From Homalodisca vitripennis (taxonomy: Eukaryota; Arthropoda; Insecta; Hemiptera; Cicadellidae), in contig NW_025777625.1 of NCBI RefSeq assembly GCF_021130785.1, forward strand, positions 1 to 64,000: DNA of 64,000 bases, given 5' to 3'. Made by a program: the position numbers and the translations under genes. Position 1 is the stretch's first letter. Every line of letters begins with the position of its first letter. Below, one piece after another: positions 13,761 to 28,940 of the stretch. A model generated the notes under the pieces. That model was not told the origin of the DNA and made no database searches. It saw only the letters and a program-made list of their open reading frames with translations.

Positions 13761-16700
13761 GATGTACAATAACTTTGTTAAATTGGTAATAAATACATAA
13801 AATCTACAAACATTATTTGTAGAGAATTTAATTCTGGGAAAATTGATATAATCAAAGTCTGAAAATAAAACAGAAATAAGTACCGACAAATCGATTTTAT
13901 TCAGTATAATACATTACTAGCTGTAAAGAAATACCGTACGGTATTTAGTTAAAATAAAACAAAAACAGAATGTTTGTTCCTTAATGATGAGATAAATTGA
14001 GAAAACAAGATTAACTGTTAAATAATACACAAACGTGCTGCAAAATGTATTGATAATGATGGCCTCATTTTCGAACATCTATTATAAAATGGTGCGTACG
14101 GTTGGCCCAACCTGATTAATTTTGCTTAAAACTTCTTAGGTCTTATGCCCACTGCGAATGTAACACACGATGGAAGAGACTTCCTGTGTCTCCAGTTCTA
14201 AACGATGGTTCACTTAGGCTCACCAACCATATCAGAGCGGACAACTGTCATAGTAGACTATCAGTTGAAACAGTATTAGTTTATTTTTCGAAACTAGAGG
14301 ATTATTATTGAGGATGAGTTTCTCTTGAGAGTAACATTGAGTGTAATCAAACGATGTCAAGTTGTAGCCAATAGATACATCTCTATCTCTAAGCCGAAAC
14401 ACCATTTATTCCACATGTCACAGACACACTACCAATATCATTGTTGCGTGCAGACATACTGTTTGGCGGAATAATTATACATGCCAATTGTTATCAATGA
14501 CGGATAAATTATACATTTTATAAATTAAAAGGCATTGTACTTTTTATAGTCATTGTAAGTATAACACTATACCTGTGTTAAAATATAAAGGGGGAAAACG
14601 CCAAAATGCCCACTTTCCTTTCAAATTATGGACAAAGTTTAAATAAAATATATATGTAACATAAATGCTGAATTCAAGTACCTAGTTTTACGTGAAAAAC
14701 TAGCTGAAACTTTGAATATTAATGAGTGTCAACAAAGGGCAATGGTTCTTGATATTGCGCAGATGGTGAGTGATAATAATTGTGCAGTTTAAAAGATTGA
14801 ACTTTTATATGTCTCTATTATCTAAACAGTTTTAAATTTCTACCTTTTGCTATGTTATTAAAAGTGTACTTAAACTAGTTAAGTGCCACGAGCCAGCGTT
14901 AAAGACATGGCTTAACTGATCGGGTTTATTTTTTGCGACATTTTGTTTTCTAAAATTATTGTTTAGCTTACGAAATGAAGTTCTAAGTAGACTGGATGAA
15001 ACAGAAAAGTCATATAGTATTTCAGACTATAAAACTAGTCAGAATAATAGATAAGTTGTGTTTTTTGAAAGTCATGCAGGTTCAGTGAATCAAATGTATA
15101 TCTTGGAAGTATTTAAAAATTTGGAAAAAGGTTACAAATAATGTTTTGTCATTTGTAGCATGGTGTGGGTCAAGGCAGACAAATTCATCGGACCAACATA
15201 CGACTACCGAATTAAATACACAAGGAGAATCATTATCTTTATAAATGGCACGAAAAACAATTTTTAGGCTTTTAAAAAGTAAATTGGTTCACTGCTAATA
15301 TAGTTTGTTACTGACGATTATTGTAATTAAATAACAATTACCTACTACTTTACTCACAATTCAATCAATAAGCTTTTCATGTGGATGAGCTCGTCTGGTT
15401 CGAATTATATTTCTTACACCAATGTTGAGGCTGCAGTCAATAGAATCCGTAAAAATGTGTATATTTACGGCCATTATATTTACTCCGGTTATTGTATGTT
15501 TTGCTCAACTATAGAACCATAGATTTTGCCCTGTTTCCCGATAATAAAAATCAAGAAAAGAAAAAAAATAATCTAAGAAACATAATTTGTCAAAATAAAA
15601 CGAAGATGGGTTTTAAAAACAGTCTAAAGATTTCAGTACAAGTCGATAGTAACTTTGTTTTTTATACCACGCACCAAGGCACTTTCGCAGTTATAAAATT
15701 ATTAATAAGTCAGAACTATGCCGTTTTGTATAATTTTTCTGCTTATAACCTGATTTAATGGGATTTTTTTTTTGTATTTACATTGTGTTTTAATTATTAT
15801 ATAATTATCTCAAAATAGACAAGATGGGATTACGCCAAGCGAAATATCGCATAACAGGATTCTCTGAGGCTGCACGCAAAAGTTCATTACCTATATATCA
15901 CATCATTTTTTAGATAACCTGCGTGTATACAGACAAATGTAAAGAAAGGTCAACCCCCTAGCAGATAAAAAGAGATTGCCCCAGCCTACTGAGTGATAAA
16001 ATAATATAACATTAGGTTAAATCCAATAGACGGACATAAACTATCATAGAATTCTTTCTTGTTTACGAATAAATAAAATTTCATGTCAAGATTGAAGAAT
16101 TTACTTTTCTTTAGATATCATGAGGATAAGTAGACTACGTGTGTTACAATGTATCGTTTTTAAATAAATATCCACTAAATTCCACTTGTGAAATAATCAT
16201 AGAGTCTGATTGTACTCAAGTATGATAATAAAGTGGTTTATTCTGATTTTCGCATTGCTAATAAGGGTTTTAGCCAAATTCCATATAGTAACACACACAA
16301 TTATCAAAATTAATGTTGCTTATATAAAAATGAAACTTCGATAATGCTCAGGCAATATAGTTAAATCTTTAGAGATTTTTTATGATTTTTACTTCTTAAT
16401 TTAGTTGTTAAAACCGTTGAACAAATACACTTCCTCTATATACCCCGTCAAGACTAAAGTAAGATCTTTGTATTGTACAAAATAATGTCATCACAAAAAT
16501 AAGGGAAAATATACTGTTGAGAGATTATGAAGGATTATCCCAACTTACAACTTCTTGAAATACTTTCTCGCCAAGTTGGTTACTTGCTTCTTCTTTGTTT
16601 ACTAGATTGTTAAGAACGTGGCTTTGTTTCCACCTACAACGTGTTGATCTCACAGTATGAGCCACTTAATAACTGATATTACTTGAGCTTCTAGAATAGA

Positions 16701-18673
16701 CTTCTACTGTGTTCGAAGAAACAAGAGTACAAGCATCCGCTTTATTAAACCATGTTGTAAACTAGAGTGTACAAAGTAAAAATAAAACTAACTGTGGAAT
16801 GTGTATAACTGTTACGAAATGAACAATATATTAAATTAATACAGCTTAATTAAATTTTAATGAACTTTAAATTTTTAATATTAAATAAATAGCACTAACC
16901 GTAAGTGCGACAGTGTAATTTAAACATCGCTTTAACTTGATCGAATGGAATAACTAAAGGTAAATTGAATCGAGTTGCTGTTAGTATAAGCAAACAAGAT
17001 CAGCACAATTTAGCCTCAATCGCCGTGGTGCAATTACCAATCAACGTAACCTATTTGGATTTACGTTGTTACTCTAAACGCCTCTATACAATGATTCTGT
17101 CTCAGTGCTTCTTAGTAAAATAGGGTTATTTTTTATAAAAATCTACCTAAGACACAAATTACTTTACAGTAGAAATAAATTGTAATTTTTTAATCACTTC
17201 CGAGATAATTTTGAAATCATAAGAACAATGTTAGGATATAAAATAATGTTAACAAAACAATTTCAGGAAAAGGAATGAGTTTTAATTTTTTCATCTAAAA
17301 TTTTTAGCTTTAAAACTCAGATACTGTGTAGGAAATAATCTAATACTTTTCATCTTAATTTCAAAACTTTTAAAACATATTTGTTTTGTATTTTAACTAA
17401 ATTAAAACATAAAAAACGCTATTCTAACTAAGAATATTGAGCTTGTATTTCTTAAATGCATTGCTAGAGTATCATTTACATTTGTATTCAAAATAAATTT
17501 AGTAAAATAACTTTTGGTACATGTTTTATTTGCTCTAAAAATGTCAAGGTAAGTAAGATGGTTTATCGGAGTCATCAGCCAGTAAATAGTAAAAATTTTG
17601 ATTGTTTTTAGGCCTTCAGATTTACACCATATTTTTGCTTAGTTTCCATTGATGCAGTTATTACTTTTCACTTGTGATTTTGTGTACGAACGGTTAGATT
17701 TTTCTAAAAAAAGAAATCAAATACTTCAGAACGTTTTTTGGATGAATATTAATAACTTCTAACTATTAATCTTCCAGACATACTAATACTGCCAGGACCT
17801 ATAGGAAGCGAGGCGGCCAGGTTTGAAGAAAGTAACTAGTTCCCTGCTCATAGAGGTAAATTGACGTCTTCACCCAAAGACTTTTGAAGGAGAAGAGAGA
17901 GCAAAAAACCTCTAAAGCAAAAACCCATAAGCCACAGGTAATCACCAGTAAAACAAAACATCTGATCTAACAATGAGGTTAACAACCAATCCAAAGCAGA
18001 AAAACAAAACCGGCTGTGGCCGAGAACAGAAAAAAGGTCGGCGCAGCTACCGGCCCGACCACCGGCCAACAAAAATAACATTGGCAGACGCCACATAAAT
18101 AGTTCAAACTATTAATAATCCGTTTTTAAAGTTCTCATAATCTTATGGTATGTCTCTATTTTAAGCACTGATTACATAACAAGGCTATCACACTATGTCA
18201 CCCATACACTTTAGGACGAATACGTGATGGATATTTTCACTAAACACTACAAACTATAAAAGGTTTCATTAAATCAATATAATTAATCAAATTTATACTT
18301 TGCTTTAAAATTGCATCAGTCCTCTAACTTATAAGTAATGGTTTTCTCTAAAATGTCTTTCTTTAGTCTTAAAATTAAAGGGCATATTCCATGATCATTA
18401 ATAATATAGTGGGTTTATGTATATTGATAAGCACCCTACAGTAAGACACTTTATTATCTCATTATAAATGCAAACTTTTATCTTGTTAGTAAGCATTTTA
18501 ATAAATATTTTATTTTAAATTTCGAAATTTATAAATTATACAAACAATACGGTTTTGAGCCATTATCATTACTTATATTTTTAGTGAATGGAAAATATTT
18601 AAATATATGTTGTATTTGGATATAAAATGTATAACAAATATTATTTCATTTTCATATAAATACTAGATTTATA
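13761..18673. other. Non-coding sequence with one weak exon-like patch
   Basis: A patch at about 14658-14765 reads without stops (REKLAETLNINECQQRAMVL) up to a strong donor-like ATG|GTGAGT. No partner exon is found. A patch at 17848-18096 is purine-rich and more GC-rich, without recognisable product. Confidence 0.45.
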
Positions 18674-18724
18674 TGTGTGTGTATATATATGTATATTGTA
18701 TATATATATATATATATATATATA
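18674..18724. repeat. (TG)n-(TA)n microsatellite
   Basis: Short tgtgtgtg then interrupted tata repeats of about 50 bp. Confidence 0.9.
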
Positions 18725-21597
18725 GTATTTTTCTAATAATGTCTTGAGATGTTAACTTAATGACCCACAGTTACTTTTACTGAAATCTTAATATTAGGTT
18801 TTCTAAATCTTAAATAAACAGTTACTTTAATTGAATGTTTAACATATTTATTCTAATAGGAATATAACCTTCCTAATTATGTAATACACTATATCCTTTT
18901 GTAATCTCATAAATCTATAGTATTTTTCTATTATCATTTAAAAACCAATAACTGTGTCTTCATCAATATTCATTATCAGAATTAAAACCAATCAATCCAA
19001 AAAAATAATTAGTCTTGTTAAATTGGACGTTCTAACTTTAGGACGTTATATAATTATCAGAATTGAATTTAAACCATTTCATTTTCGTTATTTAAATGGA
19101 GAAATTTCAAAATAAAAAATCAATTTAAACACACACAAAAAAACACTCTACTATAATATCTACTAAAGTACTGATGTTGAGACTTTCGAGTGTTGAAGGC
19201 AATACTTTCTTAAAGCCTCAATATATATGCATGTATATGTATTAAAAGAGATAATTTATTGTGACGTGTTCAATATTAGCATTTAATTAGGAAACTGCTT
19301 TGTACACTGTACGTCATTAGCGATCTGTTATAATTGTGAAAACAATTACATCGTGTTTTAATAATTAGTAATATTACCTTAATATAGTGTAAAATTATAA
19401 TTTAAATTTTCTGTCGAAATATTACTGTATTTGCTGTGACACACAATAATGTAACGTAGGTAATGGAAATTACACGTATATTACGGTCACAGTTAGTTAC
19501 ATTTACAATTAATTGCACAAAGTGGCTCGTTGATGTTCTGCTGGTAAATGTCACATTTGTACAACAACACGTGCAGGTTTGGTCGCTGCACATTGTGTGT
19601 AGTACACAAACAGTATTATGGAAACACTCGTATGTTGCATTTTCAATAAAAAGTTACATTTTTAACACGTTTCCCTTTTTAAAATGATAAATATAACATT
19701 GAGTACAGTTTTGTAAACTATACAATATTCCTGTATGCTTTACGGATTTTATAGCTTATTGAACGGTTTATTTCATTAGGACAGTTTCTGTTTTTACAGT
19801 CAATGCATTTCATATTGTACAACGACCTGTTCTAAGAAGTAAGGTTCGCATTATTTAATTATATGGGATGTTATACTATTAAGCGATATTTCACTTACAA
19901 TAAGAAAATAATTATAAAAAAACTTTTGCAAAGATAATGTCATTTTTCATACTAGATATTGCATTTCAATAAAAAAAAAATCTTTTGAATTTGGACCAAA
20001 GTGCAAAATACTGCACTTTTAAATGATCTACAACTTAAATCTTCCTTAAACAAGATCGCTATTACAGATGGTTTGTGTGCCGTATTGCATTATTACTTGA
20101 CTTTGAGTGGTGGATCATGATTATAACTGTTGAAAATGAAATCCCTTCATTTAAAATTAAATAAATTATTAACATTACAAATATTTTTTGAGTTCTCAAA
20201 ACATCAAATTTTTAACATTTTTTGTTTTTAGAATATTTATAAATTAGATTTCGTGAAGATATGCATTAGACTCACCCTTTTCGTGTAGGATTTTTCACAA
20301 TACTCATTGCATTTTATTCTAAATAAATTTAAATTTATTATTTATTCGCTTTTAGCGAAAATTTTTAGGAAAATGTAGTATATGGTTTTTTTAATGTAAA
20401 CAATGGGATATTAATTTTATAAAAGTAATACTTAGTATAGACAACTTTTGAAACCGTTAGTTTTTATTTCTTTTATTTTAATAAACTAAAAATGTCTAAA
20501 TTTATAAATAATACTGATGCAAAATGTAATAAAAATTATTTTATATTTTGTTACCCTCAGTACTTATATATGACATCAAACATTCTTGATAAAAATATAT
20601 CATCGAACAAAGCCTCAATGACGTATATTTTAAGTATTGTATTTTTATATATTATGTAAAACTCTCTTAATTTTATAATATTCAAAAATACAATTAACAA
20701 GTGATATTGATTATTGATTATTGATTAGGGTAATGTATCCAGGAAAGTACTTGAGGGTGCTCCTTCCATGTAGATGTTTCCACCGCAAATTCGATACGTA
20801 ACATATGAGCGATACTGCGACAGAGGGACTGCAGGGTCCATATCTGACCGCAACTAACTTCTATATTATAGAACTTTGTATCTGAACCAACATCTTGGTT
20901 CATCCATTAATTCCACATCTACTTGTCATTCTCGTATAGCTATATTGATAAAATTTCCTCATTCTACGGTCGGTTGTATTATCCTCAGTGTTCCAACAAT
21001 TATTTAAAAAGTTCTACTATGTATAATGTGTTATTTAAATAACACTGATAATATTTTTTATTTATAATAAAAATATTGTGAATTAATTTTTTTACAAAAA
21101 CTATTATAATTGACATAACGCATATACCTTGCTTATAAAAATGTTTGTTTACAGTACCTTTATAGACGTATGAAACATTATTTTTCCAACACCTGTTATA
21201 CTCATTGTATATTAAACTCGTATAAAAAACTTACTTAAACAGTCAAAATTAGGTATTTATTGCATATTTCCTTAAAAGCTTAAACTCTACTGCATCGCGT
21301 CCCAAAAATTAAAAAGAAACTAGGGGTTTTATTTCAAAGAATGTTTTTTTTACTGGTTTATTATACATTTAAAAATAAATCATATGTAAACACTTTTATA
21401 TAGCACTTGTGGAAACTACAAGACGGTTTTGCTTCAAAACTCAACTATTCTCCTCATACTGAAATGTATATGTTTGATAAATTTGGTAAATACTGTTCCT
21501 AATGTTTCCTATCCAGCATTACAATCTAAAATTTTGTAAGTAAAATAATTTTTTTACGAATGTAGAAAGATTTAACTTTTTAGAGATTTTTTCTTTG
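18725..21597. other. Non-coding sequence downstream of the Reeler gene
   Basis: Very AT-rich. A 61-codon minus-strand frame at 20718-20903 has coding-like composition but no recognisable domain. A threefold ttgatta repeat lies at about 20708-20727. Confidence 0.45.
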
Positions 21598-21603
21598 TTT
21601 ATT
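21598..21603 (-). promoter_or_regulatory. Candidate polyadenylation signal of the Reeler gene
   Basis: AATAAA on the minus strand, 109 bp after the stop codon at 21712. The 3' UTR length this implies is reasonable for a short insect transcript. The hexamer is frequent in AT-rich DNA, so position is the only support. Confidence 0.4.
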
Positions 21604-21711
21604 GTGTGTGAACGGAATTTCTTTGCGTAAAAGAGTTTTTTTTGAAATAATAACACAGTATTAATTACAGTAAAGAAAATATACAAACATACACTAACAA
21701 TATGTAAAGTT

Positions 21712-21790
21712 CTACCACGGGTTGTATATAGAGATTGAATCTCCCTTCTCTCTCAGCCAGAATATCTCCCCAGACTGGACTATTGTGGCC
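21712..21790 (-). CDS. Reeler-domain secreted protein, terminal coding exon 3
   Basis: Last coding exon, 79 bp. The acceptor is cctgttttag|GG (AG at 21792-21791), preceded by a short pyrimidine stretch. Its first base completes the Leu codon split by intron 2. It then reads ATIVQSGEIFWLREKGDSIS, the family's ATVV...FW block, plus five more residues to TAG at 21714-21712. Residue total: 112 + 30 + 1 + 25 = 168, close to the length usual for single-Reeler insect defense proteins. A weak GT overlaps the stop, so a longer isoform cannot be strictly excluded, but the domain is complete here. Intron 2 is 2562 bp. Confidence 0.82.
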
Positions 21791-24352
21791 CTAAAACAGG
21801 AAATAATACAAAACTACAGTACAATGTATTAATTACTGAACAATATAAAGTAAAATGGTATAATTCAGTATATATAAAGGATATACAATGAAAGTTACTT
21901 AAAATAAGTGAATGTTGTAATAATCCTAATTTTGAGTTTAATATTTTACTTATCTTTAATCCTGAAATAGATTTAGGTACGCTGTATGGTTCAACTTGAC
22001 CTGATGCCGTTACCGTACACTGTTATACCTATATTTCGCTGGTTTAAACAATTCCTTATACAAAATGTCAACAATACAACATAATTGTTTACTTATAATT
22101 GTTATTTATTAAAGTGAAACATTATTTATTGTCACAGATTCATATGGTAAATTTTTGAAAACTATATTATTAATTTATTCCATTAAAGTTATATTGAAAC
22201 AAGCAAATGTAAAATGGAATGTAATAAGTTCTCCATGCATTCTGGATGCAGTCAATATCTCGAGCTGTGATTCATCACCCAGCCTCGCGATAGTCTCTCA
22301 CACGATTATTACTTCTAACTTTTCAAGTTTTACAAAATTCTGGTTCCTTATCTAGGGAATAGGAACGCTCTGAAATGCTATGAAATAAAATGCATACTTT
22401 GTGTGTCTATTTATCTATGTGATCTGCAATATAATACAGGGGCTTCTCTAGTTCAAAAAATGAAGTATATTTATTTAAAGACCAAGAGTAAAAGCGAACC
22501 TATCCACCAAAATTGTTATGTTATATCTCTTTCCTTACATTGTGTATAGTACCTCGAGTTTTAATTTACTGTATAAAATTGGTATGCCAAACAAGAACTG
22601 CTCCATAAATATGTTCATCGGAAACCAAACTTCGAAAGACATTTTATTATGAGTAGCACTTATAAAATAGAAACAATGCCACAATCCACTTACAAGTCGC
22701 GGTATTTCAAAGTTAGAGTTAAAAGAAAAACACTTAAAATCAATATTCTTCTTAAAAATTGTGGAATATTTAGTAATTTTAAAATAACATAAAAATAAGT
22801 AATACAGAAATAAAAGCTATACTCAGAAGACCCAACATTTATGGCGTTATTTATAAGCAAGTGTTCAGTCGGCATTCTTAACCCCTTAAGGTTTGGTAGT
22901 CTGGTTTAGTTCAATTTTATAAAACCCTCAGAAGAAAAATCTAGTAATAATAACGGGTGATCGAGCTGGTTAGTCCACAACATCATGTCGACCTATCCAT
23001 GTACAGTGTAATATGAATGATGTAATAGTGAGATTGGGCACTGGTTTGGATGTAAGGATAGTAATTGTCCCGAGTTGTTTCTTGTACTGCATATACAACG
23101 TTACGTTCCAACATTCGTAAGTGTTGTAGTGCATTCTACCTCTAATCATGAAAAAAGGAGCAACAGAATTTAATAAAATCCCTGTCCAGAGTTGATTTAA
23201 CAGATTAATTCCTGAATATGTTGGGTAAGACTAAAATAATCTAATGGGATTTTCTGACATGGAAAACATCTAGTAAATAAACATGCACATAAAGATAAAA
23301 AATTGCATCAGTTTACTACCAACCAAGATCTATATATAATAACTGAATGGAGCACCATCAGCTAAGAAGTCTATACTAGAGACAATGAACCCAAACGATG
23401 CCACTGTACAAACTAGCACTACTCAAGTTCACATAAAATACGTCACATACACTGCAGTATTTCACTTTCGCAGTATATTCACTCCGATTTGTGTTTGAGA
23501 TAACAGTTTATCGACGAAATTCTCACTAATTAAAGAGGAACGTAAGTTTTAATACCGGCTATATGAAAACGACATTGAGCTTTACACCACAAAACAATGT
23601 AAAACTTTAAGCACTTTAAACCATATTTTGGGGCGTAGAATCAGCAAGTGTCTCATTTTTAAGATATTATTAGTATGCAACCAAACGCTGTGTATATTTT
23701 TATGCATACATGTATACTTTAAAAAGAAAAAAGAAAATAAAAACAATTTTAAATATCTTTAGACATATCTCATAATTCCACTATAGCAAAAAGTCTCAGA
23801 AGTGCATTAAGTTTAATATTGTTATTATAGGGCTAAAATCTAAACATAAATCAGTATATCCGACTCTTAAGAGTAAATTGAAAAGATATTTACTCGACAA
23901 TAAAGTACTATTATATGGGGGAGTTCATTACCGACCAGTAAATGTGTTACTATTGATTTAAAACTGCCACAAAATTGGCCCATGGTTATTTAAAACTTTA
24001 CGAACTAAAATGATAAACTAATGCCTCAACACTGTCGGCTTGTTTAACTTTATCTGTACTCTTAGTGCTTTTGTGCTGGTAACATATTTTAATTGTACAG
24101 ATTCTATGTATTAACATTTAAACGATGCTATATTTATGTGTCTCTAGGAAAACATATTGATATAGTGTTTGCGTTTACACACAACATGCATCCTCACACT
24201 ATGAAACAAAAATGAAGTTGCGTAGCCACACAAACGTTTGTCCATACTCTATGGCCGGGACATATTTCATCCCCGGGCTTGGGTTTATTGTGATAGGGAC
24301 CGTAATAGCTCGTTTACTTGCTTAAACTAATAAATTACATGGAATCGCTTAC
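21791..24352 (-). other. Reeler gene intron 2
   Basis: GT-AG intron of 2562 bp (donor gtaagc, acceptor ttttag), splitting a Leu codon after its second base. The short open frames inside on both strands have low-complexity composition and no recognisable domain. Confidence 0.75.
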
Positions 24353-24444
24353 AAGAATGTGATATTGCCTGCGTAGTCAAAGTCATGCATCCATCTCATG
24401 CGCGCTTCTGTCTTCGGCTCCGTATCGAACTCTATCGCAGTATT
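24353..24444 (-). CDS. Reeler-domain secreted protein, coding exon 2
   Basis: A 92-bp exon, too short for a simple ORF search, found because it continues the Reeler domain of exon 1. The acceptor is ttacag|AATACT (AG at 24446-24445) and the donor is TT|GTAAGC (GT at 24352-24351). Entered in phase 0 it reads 30 codons plus two bases. It includes EPKTEARMRW (family form: PKT-x-VRFRW) and DYAGNITF (family form: G-N-I/V-x-F just before ATVV). No stop occurs in the frame. Intron 1 is 784 bp. The match of phase at both ends and the continuation of the domain make a chance match unlikely. Confidence 0.82.
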
Positions 24445-25228
24445 CTGTAACACAATACCACTTAAAACAGTTACCACTTAAAAACTGATTTACATACAGG
24501 TGGATTTTAATTTATGATAGAACATCTAGCTTAATACTCTTTATATACTGGCACCATGTAAGCCTCACATTTGATTAATATTATTGAAATGTGGATTTAT
24601 TTACTGCTCAGCCAACATAAGCACGTAGTTTTATCCAGAAACAATGTAGAAATATTACACTATTGTGTACTTTTGAGTTTATTTATGCCATCTACGTTCA
24701 CGGCCAATGCTTTGTATTGTAACTACGTATATCTATACTGTTTGCATTCAATAATTTTATGTTTTCTTATATTTTTCTAGAATTGCAGTAAATATTAATA
24801 TTTCCATTATAATTAATTTGGGTGAGAAAATAATTTATAAGACTAACACGAATTATAACTTGTCACGTTAGACTAATCCCAGCTGTAGTCTTACACGCCT
24901 TACATAATGTCGGCATTAATCAGAGATTATATACCTGCCCCTGTCTTACACTTTCAGCTCTGGTAGTTATCATATAGTCAGTTATATCACACAGGTGTCT
25001 CACGGAACTCTCTGCTGTACTTATAACCGTTGTGTGAGAATAAAACTAACACAAAACTTGCTCTCTGAACCACAATATTTGATAATTAGTTTTCAGCGCC
25101 TAATTTGTACTCCTGAGGATTTTCGCATTAGACCAACCAACATCTTAGGTAGGTATGTGTCTTATGTATCATCAGTAAAACCTAATATTTGTATTTCAGT
25201 ACCACTCACAATATCTATAGGACATTAC
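24445..25228 (-). other. Reeler gene intron 1
   Basis: GT-AG intron of 784 bp (minus-strand donor gtaatg, acceptor ttacag), phase 0. AT-rich; no coding or repeat feature is seen inside. Confidence 0.75.
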
Positions 25229-25564
25229 CTCAGAACGACCAAAACAGTTGACTACGGTGATGTCGGCGTCTCCTGTGTCCACGAACATGCCCACGGCCAC
25301 ACCGCTCTCGCTGTCCAGTGCCTGCACCACGAACCTTCGGAAGTCGAACCGAGGTCGCGAGGACTTGATGGTGAAGATGATGTAGTCCTGGTTCGTTATC
25401 TTCCCAGTCTTACTACAGGAGAGAGTGTAGGGTGAGGGTGTGGTCTGGGGCAGCGCGCTGTCAAATGGGTCGAGGGTGAGGCAAGTGCTGGAGTCCAGGT
25501 CCTCGGCAGCTAGCAGAAGTGCTGGAAGCGCTAACCAGACAGTCACTCCTGCTCCTGGCAGCAT
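25229..25564 (-). CDS. Reeler-domain secreted protein, coding exon 1 (residues 1-112)
   Basis: First coding exon of a predicted 168-residue secreted protein, read from ATG at 25564 to a GT donor at 25228-25227 (GAG|GTAATG, phase 0). Residues 1-20 are a hydrophobic signal peptide (MLPGAGVTVWLALPALLLAA). The rest matches the N-terminal two thirds of a Reeler domain (PF02014 type): a Cys at 28 followed by a Pro, PQ at 39-40, PY at 45-46, the central F-x2-FVVQA block at 75-82 (family form FRGFLLQAR), VGMF at 91-94 and Cys107. Cysteines are C28, C50 and C107. The exon is much richer in GC than its surroundings. Short secreted proteins with only this domain are known in insects as putative defense proteins or noduler-like proteins, induced in immunity; that role here is inferred from the family. 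An in-frame two-codon upstream ORF ends directly against this ATG. The plus-strand open frame across the exon is a shadow. Confidence 0.85.
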
Positions 25565-25573
25565 CTACGTCAT
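25565..25573 (-). promoter_or_regulatory. Two-codon upstream ORF abutting the Reeler start codon
   Basis: Read on the minus strand, the bases before the Reeler ATG are ATG-ACG-TAG, in frame and directly adjacent to it. If the 5' leader covers this site, ribosomes would meet a minimal ORF and could reinitiate at the main ATG with no spacer. It may lower or tune translation. The transcript start is not visible; if the leader begins or is spliced inside this stretch, the uORF is not present in the mRNA. Confidence 0.35.
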
Positions 25574-27935
<2,362 letters not shown>

Positions 27936-28504
27936 TCAGTACAATGCCAGCGACATGCAAATGAATAAATTTTAATTCAGGTCCAATCTTATACAGCTGT
28001 ATTTCAATAGTAAACAACTCAACAATAAGCAAATAATTTATTACTTGATACAATATCAGAAAGTATATGGTAGGAAGCCGTAGCTTCGAACACAGTTTCC
28101 TACTGAACAACTGACATCATAAGCTTATCGTTTTTAAATGACACACCAAACACCCATAAGATAAGTGATGGTCAATGGAAGATATTCTAATCTCCTGATC
28201 CAATTTGTAAAATTTTACTTTAGCAAGTAGTAAATGCATAATTCTTTGTTCAAATGACAGGAGTTTTAGAGCCTGAAGGTACCAGTGAAATAAATAGAAT
28301 GTCTCTGCAACATTCCATGGTCTTTTATAGATTACTTGAGTTGAAATATTCAGGCCAGTGTGGAGGGAAAACAAACTGTGTAGTGTTTTTAGTGAGTGCA
28401 CTTATAATATGATAATATGAAAGGGTCATATCTCAATTTTAAAACTAATTTTTCTACGTTAGTAGCAGTTCTGGTTAAAAAAAATGTACTCCGTCTCTAA
28501 AGTA

Positions 28505-28940
28505 ACAGAGTGTTCAGAAAAGGGTGCCACAAACCTCTGTGATGATATTACGCACGATTCAAAAAAGAAGATTATTTTAACAAAGGTCGGAAAGTGTGTT
28601 GTTTAGGCGTCCATTTTGTATTTTAATCTTATAAAAATAAAAAAGTGAAGTAACAAAAACACCTACTGTAGTTATAAAAACATTATAATACTCCAACTAC
28701 TTTGAAATTTGTATTACCATTCTAACTGTCTTTTATAACGAAATTCGTCAACGCATGAGCAAATACAATCACTTTAGAAGTATGTTTCCACAATCCCGTA
28801 ATCAAGCCAAATTTTGTCAGATGAAAGGCTATAAGCTGTTTTTGCATCCGTTATAAGAAACATATTGTACAAGATATCAACTGAATCAATGTTGAAATTC
28901 ATATAACGGACTTTTTTCAACGAAATCCGTCAACAAATAA
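28505..28940 (+). repeat. Dispersed repeat, copy B
   Basis: Second copy of the family at 4885-5360: gttcagaaaagggtgccac start, gcgtccattttgta, then tttgtcagatgaaaggct followed by agctgttttt. A cgaaat-cgtcaac block occurs twice in this copy (about 28739 and 28920). Confidence 0.55.

Noticed and set aside
17848..18096. 82-codon minus-strand frame and opposite purine-rich strand
   Set aside because: Neither strand gives a recognisable protein; a 5' part of a dead retroelement was considered, but there is no adjoining RT.
20718..20903. 61-codon minus-strand frame with coding-like composition
   Set aside because: No recognised domain, no visible splice partner exons, and AT-rich flanks; kept only as a note.
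24995..25435. Plus-strand open frame of 146 codons over the Reeler exon
   Set aside because: It lies opposite the well-supported minus-strand Reeler exon, and its length comes from the GC-rich antisense of that exon.
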